In this document: one piece after another, positions 54,715-64,000 of the stretch
How the letters are laid out: every line of letters starts with the position of its first letter
Position numbering within the stretch: the first letter of the stretch is position 1
From: Hippasteria phrygiana
Taxonomy: Eukaryota; Echinodermata; Asteroidea; Valvatida; Goniasteridae
NCBI GenBank assembly: GCA_037893225.1
Contig: JAZGUH010000484.1
Location: forward strand, 1,426,001-1,490,000
Length of the DNA stretch: 64,000 nucleotides
Direction of reading: 5' to 3'
Notes under the pieces: generated by a model
Told to the model about the DNA's origin: nothing
The model's database searches: none
What the model saw: only the letters and a program-made list of their open reading frames with translations
Position numbers and translations under genes: made by a program

Positions 54715-57700
54715 ATGGCACGGCTGTATCAGACGGGATTTCTCCTGCTTTTGGGTCTGTCGTCAGCTTTAGGTTTATATTTTCACATTGGCGAGACAGA
54801 AAAGAAATGTTTCATCGAGGAAATTCCGGATGAGACTATGGTAATCGGTGAGTATGTAAAAATACGCCAGGGTGGATACGGATATCGTTACGGCGGGCCG
54901 GTGCAACCGTATTTTTCTATTTGACCGTATGCCATTACTCATTAGGGCCCTGTTCCCTATAACTTAAGGGAACAAAAATCCACTTTTAGGTTATTGGAAT
55001 TGCCAAACTAGTTGGCGACATTACAAACCAACAGGTATGTTGTGGATAAAGGGCAGGGTTTTAGTTTTTGAGGGAAATTTTTGGGTAAGCGACGATGAAG
55101 ACGACAAAACGCAATGCGAAAATAAAGATGGCGATCACCGCGATGCACAGTAAACACCCAAACCCGCGCCCGCGTTGATTCGCATGACAACTGCTGTAAA
55201 GCATGCAAGAAAATTGCATTTTCTACCGCAACAGACTGTTCAAAATTTTAAAAAATGTCAGTAGAATTAAGAGAAATCTGCTTTAGGTTGAAAAAGTCAT
55301 TTTGGAATGAGAAAAAATACTCTTGACTCTAAATTTGATCAAAACTAAAAAGGGGCCCTAGGCCTACACTACACAATCGCCAAAATCATAACGTTACTTA
55401 ATACTTGTACATTTCCTGCCCCTCCCCCTCCCCAAAGGATTAATTTAGAAGGTTGATACATCCCGTGATATTTAGGAGTAGCCTAACGTTAGTTTATTTA
55501 TTTTTAGGGCCTAAAACTAATTGCAGAATACCCCACCACCTGAAAGTAGGCCCCCCCCTCCCCCCCAAAAAAATTGCGGATGCACACGTATATGATACGG
55601 AGTAGAAGAGAGTCGGGGAGTGGCAAAAGAGGGCGCTATTTCCCCTATGTCTATGAAATCTTTCATTGGGGGTGGGGGGGGGGGGGGGTGAATGAGCCTG
55701 ACATGTAAATCGAATAGGGAAGATCAGTAAAAATTCCAAGTCCGAAGGGGATTCCCCCAGTGGATACGCGGACACGTGGATACGCAGTGGGAGAGAGTCG
55801 CTATTTTCCCTATTAAAAAAATCCTCCAAGGTGGCAAATGATAAATATTAAACTCTGGCAGCAAGTGTGCGGCGTGTGTGTAGGTGAGTTTGTTTTTGCA
55901 TTGGGGGACCTTTAACAATAGAGGACAATAGGGTCCCCATTTTGAAAATCTTGTGTACAAAACCAATGAGGGCCCTTCCCAAAAATGAACAATAGGAGGG
56001 AAAGATTCTACTTTAATACCCCCTTCTAAAATCAGTCAGGAACAGCAAAGCTTGGAAAATAACTATCCATCTGTGTTCAGAATTGTATAAACACTTGGCA
56101 CAACCTTTATATTTGAGAATTTTGTTGGGAAATTTTAGTGCAATATCGGGGAAGAAAGTTTGTGTTTTTCTGTGTTAGATGTTCTTGGCACAGTGCACAG
56201 TGTATGGTATAACTCCAAGTGTTCACATACATGTTATGCCTCATTTTTTTTTACAGATTTGGCTGACATAAACCTTGAAAAACTGGTTGTGCCACATGTT
56301 TAGACAGTTGTTATCAAGGAGGGTCGGTTATTATTTTGTAAGATTTTGCTGTTCATGATCCATTTTGTTTAGGGGTATTGAAGTAAAATCTTTCCTTCTG
56401 CAATTGTGCCGATATTTATTTTAAACTTGGGCGTGAATTTCCTTTTTGACAGGTAACTACAAGACACAGCTGTACGACAAGAATACCAATGACTTCATGC
56501 CGTCCAGTCCCCACATCGGCATGCACGTAGAAGTCAGAGACCCAGACAACAAGATCATCTTGTCCAAAGTCTACAGCTCGGAGGGTCGGTTCACGTTCAC
56601 TTCGCACACGCCAGGGGAGCACTCGATCTGCCTGTACTCAAACTCCACCAAGTGGGCCATGTTTGGTGCTAATAATAAAATGGTGAGCGCTGGACCATTC
56701 TAGTTTTTAAGAACAAAATGCAACTTTTGTTTTACTTGACTGTGTTTTTTTGTTTTTTTTTGCAATGTCTGCCAAAATACTATCTAGGTGGGCATTTTAT
56801 TTGAAACACACATTGATCACATGGGATAAATTAAAAAATATTGTTGAAAACGGTAATAAAATGTTTTTTTAAATGATAATTTTCTTGACAAATCTTGGAA
56901 GAGTCCTGCGGTCTGGTCGTGATGGTATGGAAGTGATTTGTTGTATTTTGTTTGCCAGAGAGTCCATCTAGACATTGAGGTTGGAGAGCACGCCAACGAC
57001 TACAAACAGATTGCTGAGAAGGACAAACTGACAGAGCTCCAGTTGAGGGTCCGTCAGCTTCTTGATCAAGTAGAACAGGTTCAGAAGGAGCAGAACTATC
57101 AAAGGGTGAGTGCCAAACAAAAACCCTCCCAAAGTTGCTGTGACTTTCAATGAATATTTGAGGCTGTCGACCGAATATTCTGATACCATTTTGCCGGTTT
57201 GAGTATTCGAATAGAATATATCAATTTTTCTCACTTTTGGGGAAAATGTTGAGATTTTAAAGGTAATTTTTATTTGAAGAGGCTTGTACATTTTTTACGA
57301 GTAAATTTTTGCCAGGCAGTTTATATGTACATACATTCCAATTGACCTTAACCCTAACCCTGCCAGACGCAGCACAGTGCATCTGTGGTGACAGCTTGAC
57401 CTTGCTGCACTCTGCACACAAGTCAACGTGACAAAGTATGCAATCTGATGCGTCTGGCAGGGTTTCTAGCCAAAATACCCTGGAGGGTTAGGGTTAAGAT
57501 GTATCATTAGAAAGTTGAATTGATCAGGAAGGAAGCCAATCTTTTATTTGACAGCTGTGTTCTGACTGGCACTCAATCTCCCCTGGTAAAGCCAAAACCC
57601 ATAATCATCTAGATTCTGCCCCAAGGACACACTAAGTAACAAATTTCTTCTTTCCTTTTGTCTTTTGATAACCTGCAGTTCCGAGAGGAGCGCTTTAGGC

Positions 57701-57828
57701 AAACAAGCGAAAACACCAACCAGCGAGTCCTGTGGTGGTCACTCGGCCAAACGGTCATACTCTTAGTGACTGGCTTCTGGCAGATGAGGCATCTCAAAGG
57801 CTTCTTTGAGGCCAAGAAACTTGTATAG
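54715..57828 (+). CDS. TMED9: p24 family cargo receptor, TMED4/TMED9 (p24-alpha) type
   Basis: Four exons join in phase: 54715-54847, 56453-56682, 56959-57105 and 57679-57828 (TAG). They encode 219 residues, close to the usual p24 length. Residues 1-20 ([20 protein letters not shown]) form a signal peptide, and the next residues [19 protein letters not shown] are the canonical start of a p24-alpha GOLD domain. The GOLD domain runs to about residue 125, with the Cys pair at KKCF and HSICLYS. A coiled coil follows ([20 protein letters not shown]). [18 protein letters not shown] leads into a transmembrane helix, and the cytosolic tail is [14 protein letters not shown] with a C-terminal KKxx ER-retrieval signal. 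p24 proteins shuttle cargo between ER and Golgi in COPI/COPII vesicles. An upstream in-frame ATG at 54682 would spoil the signal peptide, so 54715 is preferred. TMED4 and TMED9 cannot be separated here. Confidence 0.93.
54944..55382 (+). mobile_element. AGGGCCCTGTTCCCTATA / CCCTACACTACACAATCGCC element, longest copy
   Basis: Both ends carry AGGG(G)CCCT. The interior from about 55060 is the inverse of 25477-25797. It includes AAACGCAATGCGAAAATAAA, AAAATTGCATTTTCTACCGC, AGGTTGAAAAAGTCATTTTG and the end GGCCTACACTACACAATCGC. It lies in the first TMED intron, about 100 bp from the exon. Sequence like both ends also adjoins the palindrome at 14125-14160. Confidence 0.55.
55383..56440. other. TMED intron 1, C/G-rich runs
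   Basis: Contains C-runs at about 55550-55566, a G-run at 55670-55688, and AAGAGGGCGCTATTTCCC at 55627, resembling 24834. No exon is seen. Minus-strand ORFs at 55494-55966 lack any domain. Confidence 0.45.
57150..57215 (+). repeat. hAT-like end fragment
   Basis: GAGGCTGTCGACCGAATATT, then GAGTATTCGAATAGAATATA. It is related in pattern to 40620-40725 and to the termini of 42071-43143. It lies in the third TMED intron. Confidence 0.35.
57348..57497. mobile_element. TTAA/CCCTAAC-family MITE, second copy
   Basis: TTAA at both ends, 150 bp. It starts CCCTAACCCTGCCAGACGCA and ends CCTGGAGGGTTAGGG. It shares ACAAGTCAACGTGACAAAGT and ATGCAATCTGATGCGTCTGG with 8157-8305 at high identity. It lies in the last TMED intron. 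Confidence 0.75.
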
Positions 57829-58310
57829 TCCTTTTTGTTCTTTCATAGGAATTTGATAAATTTGAAATTGTGGGAGGGAAATGTGCGAAATTGAGAAAAC
57901 AATGGTGTGACCAGCGGGGAATGCAACAGACTTGCCTTGAAATGTGAATTTCCAAGGTAAATGTGTTGCAGAACACAACTTAGAGGTGAAAAGGGTGGAG
58001 AAAGTCGGGTCAGGAGTGGGATTTTTGTTTAAGAGAATGGGAAATGGGAATGGAAAGAAAGAGTTAAAATTCTGGAAAGCTTGAATAGACATGGGAGGAA
58101 AATGAGTTTAAGGAGCATGGGTAACCTTGACCCACCCCACCCCTCTCCATTCCACCAACTGATGGCTGGGTACGTTGCAGCACATAGATTCTACAAAACA
58201 GTCATTTTGATGTTATTTTCTGGTATCCTGAATAACTGCATTTTACTCATAATAAGACTTTATTTCCAAAACTTGATAAAAGTTGGGAAAAAAAATAAAT
58301 AGTATCATTA
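57829..58310 (+). other. Probable TMED 3' UTR
   Basis: Non-coding sequence after the TAG. AATAAA at 58294-58299 is a candidate poly(A) signal, although it lies in an A-rich run. Confidence 0.35.
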
Positions 58311-58976
58311 TACCATTATGACTTGTAATATATTTGATTATTGATTGGGTTTGTAATAACTGATTAAAAAAAATTGAAATTAGGTGTATGCAATAATTTT
58401 GTTTTGTTTTTTTAGTTCAAATAAGCCCAGCTGGATATTCCAATATATTTTTCAGTGGTGTAATGTGAAATATTTTATGTAAGGTGCCAGGTGGCCATGG
58501 GTACACTTAGATGAGGGGTTATTTTCCATTTTTATTTCTGTTTTCGTGAATAAATTTAAGTTATGAAATGCCAGATTTTAAAAGAATTTGTCAGGTCTTG
58601 GCATTGTCGTTGTGTTAGTGTTGAATTACCCAGCATGATTTATGAATATTTTAAAGGTTTGATATAGCTTTGGTAGTGATTGAGAATGAGAACGATTATT
58701 ATTAATCTGAAAGCTTCAATCCTGAGAAATATTTGTCTTCGATGCTGTCATCTTCGAGAAAATATCTGAAGATCTCCAAAAATGCTGTGACTTATTTGTA
58801 TTTAAACAGTCGAAAAAAGATGGAGCTAAAAGAAATCAGAGGTTTATTTCATTGTATATGTTGAATCACACAAAGTGTGAACACTGCCTGCAACTGTATA
58901 GTCGCCTCTACCAATGCTATGTTATACTTTTAAAACCCATAAAGCATGGAATGTTCCATTGAAATGACAGGCTTTC

Positions 58977-59125
58977 ACATTAGGATAATTTATCTGGAAT
59001 CTGTAGAAGAATTATCCTCTGGGGGCCCAGGAAAACTGTTAGGGTGGTAGGGTTGGCAATTCAAAATGTTCCCAACCCTACCACCTCTGATCGTAACCCT
59101 TTACCTAGAACTTGTATTGGGTGGA
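58977..59125 (+). repeat. TAGGGTTGG/CCAACCCTA hairpin repeat
   Basis: ACTGTTAGGGTGGTAGGGTT and the inverse CAACCCTACCACCTCTGAT can pair, and TTAGGATAATT mirrors AATTATCCTC. Relatives are at 46844-46990 and 4484-4672 (minus). Confidence 0.5.
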
Positions 59126-59129
59126 TTCA

Positions 59130-61010
59130 ATTTAAAAAGAAAATGTTGTTAAAGATCAGTTTGGGAATTCCAAGGGTTCTTGTTGAGGAATGGTTGTCCA
59201 GTCATGTGTGCCATTGCTTGTTGATTCCCATTAAGAACCCAAGACGGGTGTCCAGGGGTAAGACAGCGTGTTTGATGTGCACTTGCGTTACATTGAACTT
59301 GTAAATAAACTGGAGGAAATTGCTGTCCAAGATTGGTTCTACAGCTCTAAAAATGTCGTTTTTTAAAGATTTATGTTTCGTTAGAAATGTCTGGCGCACT
59401 TATTTTCGAACCATTTCGTTATTAATAAAAAATGATAAACCGTTTATAGAATTGTTTAATAACTGCATGGATTTAGATGTCACGATTCCCCTATGTCTTG
59501 CTTTAAGGAAGTTTAGTTGTGTAGCGTAGTTTCAGGTCTTCATTTTACTTTTAGGGGCGAAGCTCTTTTAGTTTGTTCATTAAGGTACTTGGTTGTAGTT
59601 GGTCTTTAGATAAAAATGAATTTTCACAGCATGTTGAATATTTGTATATTTAGGTTTGTGGCAACACCACATGCAAGTTGATCCAACCCTTCTAACTTGA
59701 AGGTGATCTCCATTGTAAAATTATCTTGATATATATTTTATTCCCCTCCCACCCCACCAAAAAAGGGCAAAACTCACTTTAAAGGGGATGATTTCGCATG
59801 CCAAGTACGTACACAAACCGTGTTAAACATTCACTTGGCAAAAAACTATTTTGAAGTCGAAAGTAATATTTTCTCTGGAGCACGGGTTTGTCGCTTTATA
59901 CATGTACAATGTATTGTGCCGAAGTGAAGTTGGCACTGTATATTTGTGATAATTGTTGTACGCCAAATAACTGTTTTACAAATGTAGTTTCTTTAAGAAT
60001 TTCTGTCTCAGAGTAAACAAAGTGTCTAATTTCCAATTTCCTTTGAAAATTTCTGCAGTATGAAATGATGTACAATATTGGACATTTTTGCAGGGAACCT
60101 ATGTTTGCTGAACTCGCCTTTGGTCAGTATATGGAAGACATGGCAGTCAGTTGTATCCATTTTTATCAGTGTTTCATGAATCTTGTTTTGGCAATCAACT
60201 GTTTGATTTCAAGCAAAAGGTATATTGCAAGCTACTTGTTTCTCAAATGTCAGCTTTTTACTATAATTCTTATTGTATAACAGACAGTTGTATATGCAAT
60301 AAAAATTCATCAAGTAACTTGTTTTGAAAAAAAGTTTTTTTCCCATTATATTGTAGCATTTTCCTTTTTAATAAAGCATTGGGGTCTTTTGTTATTTTTC
60401 GTTATAAAACGACCCCCAGAACATTAAGATTAGCATTTGCGTTTAAGTTTTATAGATTTTTCCAGATTTTAGATATTTGATCATATTTTCCTTTTAAAAC
60501 CTGGAAATATTTTCATTGGAAGAGTTCATGTTTATGATTAATGAGAGCATTCTTGCTTTTTATCAAAATGGGGTCAAATATGGAGGTACACTAAAATTGG
60601 GGTAAAATAATAAGGGGTAAACCATTACCTACAACAAAATATTTGGAATTAAAACTATCAAAATAGGATTCTGGCCTTCTTACTTGCCTTTAGGGCCTAC
60701 ACAAACAAATTTGGAAAGTCATGGTACAAGTCATAAGGGGTACCCCTTTGCAATTAAATTCCCTCAAATAACTTAAAAATGAGTTTCATTCGAATCTGAT
60801 GTTCTGAAATTTGGAGCAAAAATGGCAAGGCTATAGGTTTGCAGTTTCATCAGTGTTTGTCCCAAAAGAACTTTCCCCAGCAGAAATGACTTGAAAACAC
60901 AACATATCAGGTTTCCTGCATCAGTTTCATTGAAATCTGTTCTGAAATTGGGGCAAAATCAGCAAAAATGGCAAGGCTATAGTCTTGTGGTTTTTGTTTG
61001 TTTTGTGTTT
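59130..61010. other. Intergenic, no gene seen
   Basis: AT-rich, with short ORFs lacking domains. Direct repeats of AAAATGGCAAGGCTATAG occur at about 60821 and 60968, resembling the AATGGCAAGG words found further right up to 62040. Confidence 0.4.
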
Positions 61011-61016
61011 TGTGTT

Positions 61017-61633
61017 TGTTTTTGGTGACACGTCAGTTAGTATCTTGAAAGCGCAGCCCATTAAAAACCTGTACCCAATCGCCCTTCACCTTTAAAAATA
61101 TTTTCCTTCTCCCCCCCCCCAAAAAAAAAATACAATATAATAAACAAAAAACCTGGGCACTTTTTCTACGAAAAGTAATAATTTGGTCCTAAAAATCTGG
61201 AGAAAAACATTCACTTTCCCCCTTCTTGAAAATGGCCATTTCGAATGGTTTTGTTTAATTCCAATATTTCTCAAAATGTATGCTTCATTACTCTCAAAAC
61301 GAGTTTCTAGCATCCCTACACGTTTTTGGTGACACGTCAGTTAGTATCTTGAAAGCGCAGCCATTAAAAACCTGTACCCAATCGCCCTTCACCTTTAAAA
61401 ATATTTTCCTTCTCCCCTCCCCCCGCCCCCAAAAAATAAATAAATAAAATAAACAAAAAACCTGGGCGCTTTTTCTACGAAAAGTAATAATTTGGTCCTA
61501 AAAATCTGTAGAAAAACATTCACTTTCCCCCTTCTTGAAAATGGCCATTTCGAATTTTTTTGTTTAATTCCAATATTTCTCAAAATGTATGCTTTCATTA
61601 CTCTCAAAACGAGTTTCTAGCATCCCTACACGT
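61017..61633. repeat. Tandem duplication of a roughly 304-bp unit
   Basis: TTTGGTGACACGTCAGTTAG begins at 61021 and again at 61325, and about 300 bp following each are nearly identical. They include ACCTGTACCCAATCGCCCTT, TTTTTCTACGAAAAGTAATA, CCCTTCTTGAAAATGGCCAT and AAACGAGTTTCTAGCATCCC. They differ mainly in the length of a C/A run. High identity suggests a recent duplication. Decayed relatives of its end (TATTTCTCAAA, CTCTAAAA) recur at 61830-61890 and 62090-62150. Confidence 0.75.
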
Positions 61634-61689
61634 TTCTGTCATCAATTTCAGACGATTTTGGACAATTTGAGTTTGGGCCAAAATTGACA

Positions 61690-61735
61690 AAAATGGCAAG
61701 GGGCACTCCCCGGGGCACTCCCCGGGGCACTCATG
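61690..61735. repeat. Short tandem array of GGCACTCCCCGG
   Basis: Three successive GGGGCACTC units with CCCCGGGG palindromes between them lie at about 61699-61730. The flanking words AAAATTGACAAAAATGGCAA recur at 61940, 62025 and 62200, so the region is a patchwork of degenerate repeats. Confidence 0.5.
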
Positions 61736-62309
61736 CGCGAGTAGCAGCAACATGAGAGAAGACATGAGCGGGAGTAGGAGACACGGGGCCGGCAGCGGGA
61801 GAAACGGGAGCTGGAGTAGTAACAGCAGGAAAATATTTCTCAAATATATGCTGTTATTATACTCTAAAATGGTTTCTGATATTCCTAAATTTCTGTAGAA
61901 TTAATTTCAGGCGATTCAGTTGGAAAATGTCATTTTTGGGCCAAAATTGACATCATGGCAAGGGGTACAACTTAAAAAAAAACTTCCTTGAAAAAAAATG
62001 GCCTGAAAACTGCAGCAGAGGTTTAGCAAAAATGGCAAGGAGTACCTTTGTGGATGTGGCTGCAACGGGAGCGGCAGTAGGATCAGCAGGAGAATATTTC
62101 TGAAATAATTTGCTTTTTTTAACTCTATGAAAGGGATTTTGATATTCCTAAAATTCTCTAGAATATATTTAAGGTGATTTTTGGAAAATGTCATTTTGGG
62201 CCAAAATCGACAAAAAATTGCAAGGGGGTAGGTACCCTTTGCAATTTTTTTCCTAAAAATAAATCCTGAAAATTGCAGCAGAGGTAGAGCATACAATGAA
62301 AGCTTAAGC

Positions 62310-62760
62310 CGTGTGATTACAGATCTGGATTAATAAAAAAATCAGAAATGTTCATCCTGGCCAGGGGTCAGTTAAGATTAGAAACTTAAAAGGAAAACAT
62401 TTTTATCATTTTTTAATCAAAACTCTCCCGACAGGTGTATGCTCAATCAGTTACAGTACATACACATAAAAGTTTACAAACTCTTCAAAATATATTGACC
62501 TAATAGTTATGAATGACTTTTAATATGTGCGCATGGAGGTGTTACAAAATATAAAAGGAAAGGCAGTTTGTCTTAAGGCCATGGGTGAAAAATGTTGTCA
62601 AGGAATAACGTAGTGGCCCCGTGTTGACTCAAATGGATTGCTCAAGAGGACTAAAATTATGACTAAAGTCTAGTTATCTTTTTAGTCCCAAATACCTGAA
62701 AAGTACTGTGTGGCATTGCTTACCAGTTAAAGTAGTCTTTCACACAAGTTTCTGGTGGCT
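62310..62760. other. Intergenic, no gene seen
   Basis: AT-rich with no supportable ORF, and no repeat recognised. Confidence 0.4.
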
Positions 62761-62766
62761 AAAAAA

Positions 62767-62850
62767 TTGTAAGCAAGCTCGGTGGTCGAGTGGTTAAGAC
62801 GTCTGCACTAGTAAACAGAAGGTCCTGGTTTCCAATCCCACCCAAGTAAG
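62767..62850 (+). repeat. tRNA-derived repeat, second type
   Basis: GCTCGGTGGTCGAGTGGTTA (A-box), GTCTGCACTAGTAAACAG, then GGTTTCCAATCCCACCC as a decayed B-box. It is the same family as 27366-27450. CACAGGCTCTCGGGCCGGGG follows it. Confidence 0.55.
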
Positions 62851-63313
62851 CGAGTGATTTTTTTCCCCCACAGGCTCTCGGGCCGGGGAGCAAGAAGCAC
62901 ACAGTGCTACGTCCGGAAAGGGCAAAAATCTTGCTTCTAATAGCAAAATATAGTTAGTTAAAAAGATGAATTCTTTTATAGAATAACTAGTACAGACTGA
63001 TATTTACAACATCAAAAGAAATACATGTATTCACACAAGTTAGAAACTGTTTGTTAAAACGGCATGCTTTTCATGTAAACTTAAAAAAACAACATTTAAA
63101 TTACTTTTGTATGGAGCTTGCTGATATATACAAATATTTCAAATTTTCTCGAATTGAATATTGCCTCACAATCCAGATAGGCATACACTTGTATGCACGT
63201 CTTTAAAAATAGTAGTAAAAAACCGATTGCTTTGGCGCTGTGATTGATACAAATTGGTTGTACGAGAAAACGGAATGTAATTTTTAAAGCCTCCTGTCCT
63301 ATCATAATAAATG

Positions 63314-63460
63314 TAGATTTTCAAAGTGAACAAAGAAATTGGCAGGAGCGGGATTCGAACCTGCGACCTCCGGGTTACCGTACTGGCGCTCTACCAAATG
63401 TATTCAAATTTACCTAGTCAGTTTCCCTTGTGGATTATTTGACGAATAATAAATGTAGGT
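63314..63460 (-). repeat. Modular tRNA repeat with inverted junction
   Basis: The minus strand carries the tail (TTTCTTTGTTCACTTTG) and tRNA body (TAGAGCGCCAGTACGGTAAC, GGTTCGAATCCCGCTCC). The CCCTTGTGGATTATTTGACG end next to it lies in the plus orientation, opposite to all other copies. The tRNA part is cut inside the A-box. Confidence 0.55.
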
Positions 63461-64000
63461 TAGAAACCGAGAGCTCAACATTTAGAAATACTACAAAACT
63501 TTTTACCAAACCACTTTACAAGCAACAGGCAGCAGTGAAAATATTTTTAACCTGAGAAACAAATAAGAAAAATATTACTTTTAAAAAAAATTTCCAATCT
63601 GACTAATACTTGTGAAAATACTTTTGATTAAAAAGAATTCTCCCCAAAAGACAGACATTCTGTCTAAGATTCAACTTTGATACAGAAAAACTTGTGAAAA
63701 ATAAGCTTGGAAAAAATGGAATGTGCATATAAATAGAAACAGAACAATAACCAGTTACAAAAACACTACATAGTGTTTTACAATCCTTAGCATACTCCAA
63801 CAATAATATTTGAATGCTAAAAGGCACTTCAATGCAACACTGCAAGTTTGGGGAAATGTATAAAATGCATTCAAGTAATATTAAAAAAAGAAAAAAAAGA
63901 ATGCACATATTGCTAGAAAGACGGCGAATGATTTTTCAAGGCAGTCAAACAACTATCATATTTACCTTTGGCAAATAAATCAAGCTAAGGTGCACACAAA
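63461..64000. other. Intergenic, no gene seen
   Basis: AT-rich to the window edge. The minus ORF at 63603-63908 is low in complexity and unsupported. Confidence 0.35.

Noticed and set aside
1..64000. CRISPR arrays, bacterial operons or prophage features
   Set aside because: The sequence is clearly eukaryotic with spliced genes, and no regularly spaced repeat-spacer pattern was seen.

Overview
This is a window of animal nuclear DNA: intron-rich, AT-leaning, with GT-AG splice sites throughout and no bacterial or organellar features. The gene families present, the many small DNA-transposon remnants and the abundant TACATGTA-type words suggest a marine invertebrate, possibly a deuterostome such as an echinoderm. 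The lineage is an inference and was not tested. Long six-frame ORFs explain little here; the genes were rebuilt from exons with matching splice phases.

Four or five genes can be supported. (1) At the left edge a minus-strand gene of unknown function runs from a tiny first coding exon near 10.03 kb through 3.2 kb to 0.4-0.6 kb and probably continues out of the window. (2) A possible minus-strand first exon lies at 15.20-15.28 kb, about 0.5 kb from (3) a plus-strand R3HCC1/R3HCC1L homologue (15.76-22.08 kb, long 3' UTR to about 23.8 kb). That gene has an R3H exon, a long charged exon, an RRM-like segment and the conserved C-terminal tail. (4) A plus-strand CCDC142 homologue (32.3-48.6 kb) has one very large first coding exon and eight smaller ones, encoding 994 residues. 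(5) A complete plus-strand p24/TMED cargo receptor of the TMED4/TMED9 type (54.7-57.8 kb) has four exons and 219 residues, with a signal peptide, GOLD domain, coiled coil, transmembrane helix and KKLV tail. The genes have unrelated jobs (RNA binding, unknown, early secretory pathway), and nothing suggests they work together.

The rest is dominated by non-autonomous mobile elements. They include at least two TTAA-flanked families (one beginning CCCCTTG, one beginning CCCTAAC); a 1.07 kb hAT-like element with an 8-bp target duplication; a 3.4 kb element whose ends are arrays of a GACAACTCGACCGTT motif; a 0.87 kb palindrome with a second inverted-repeat element inserted in one arm; and a 1.9 kb structure with roughly 400-bp inverted arms. 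Also present are several hairpin MITEs, two kinds of tRNA-derived repeat, a 5'-truncated LINE reverse-transcriptase fragment, two tandem segmental duplications, and many poly-G/poly-C and pyrimidine tracts. Several of these sit in introns or in the R3HCC1L 3' UTR. I see no CRISPR, operon, rRNA or convincing functional tRNA gene. No clearly new coding system was found; the most unusual content is the set of nested and permuted elements.
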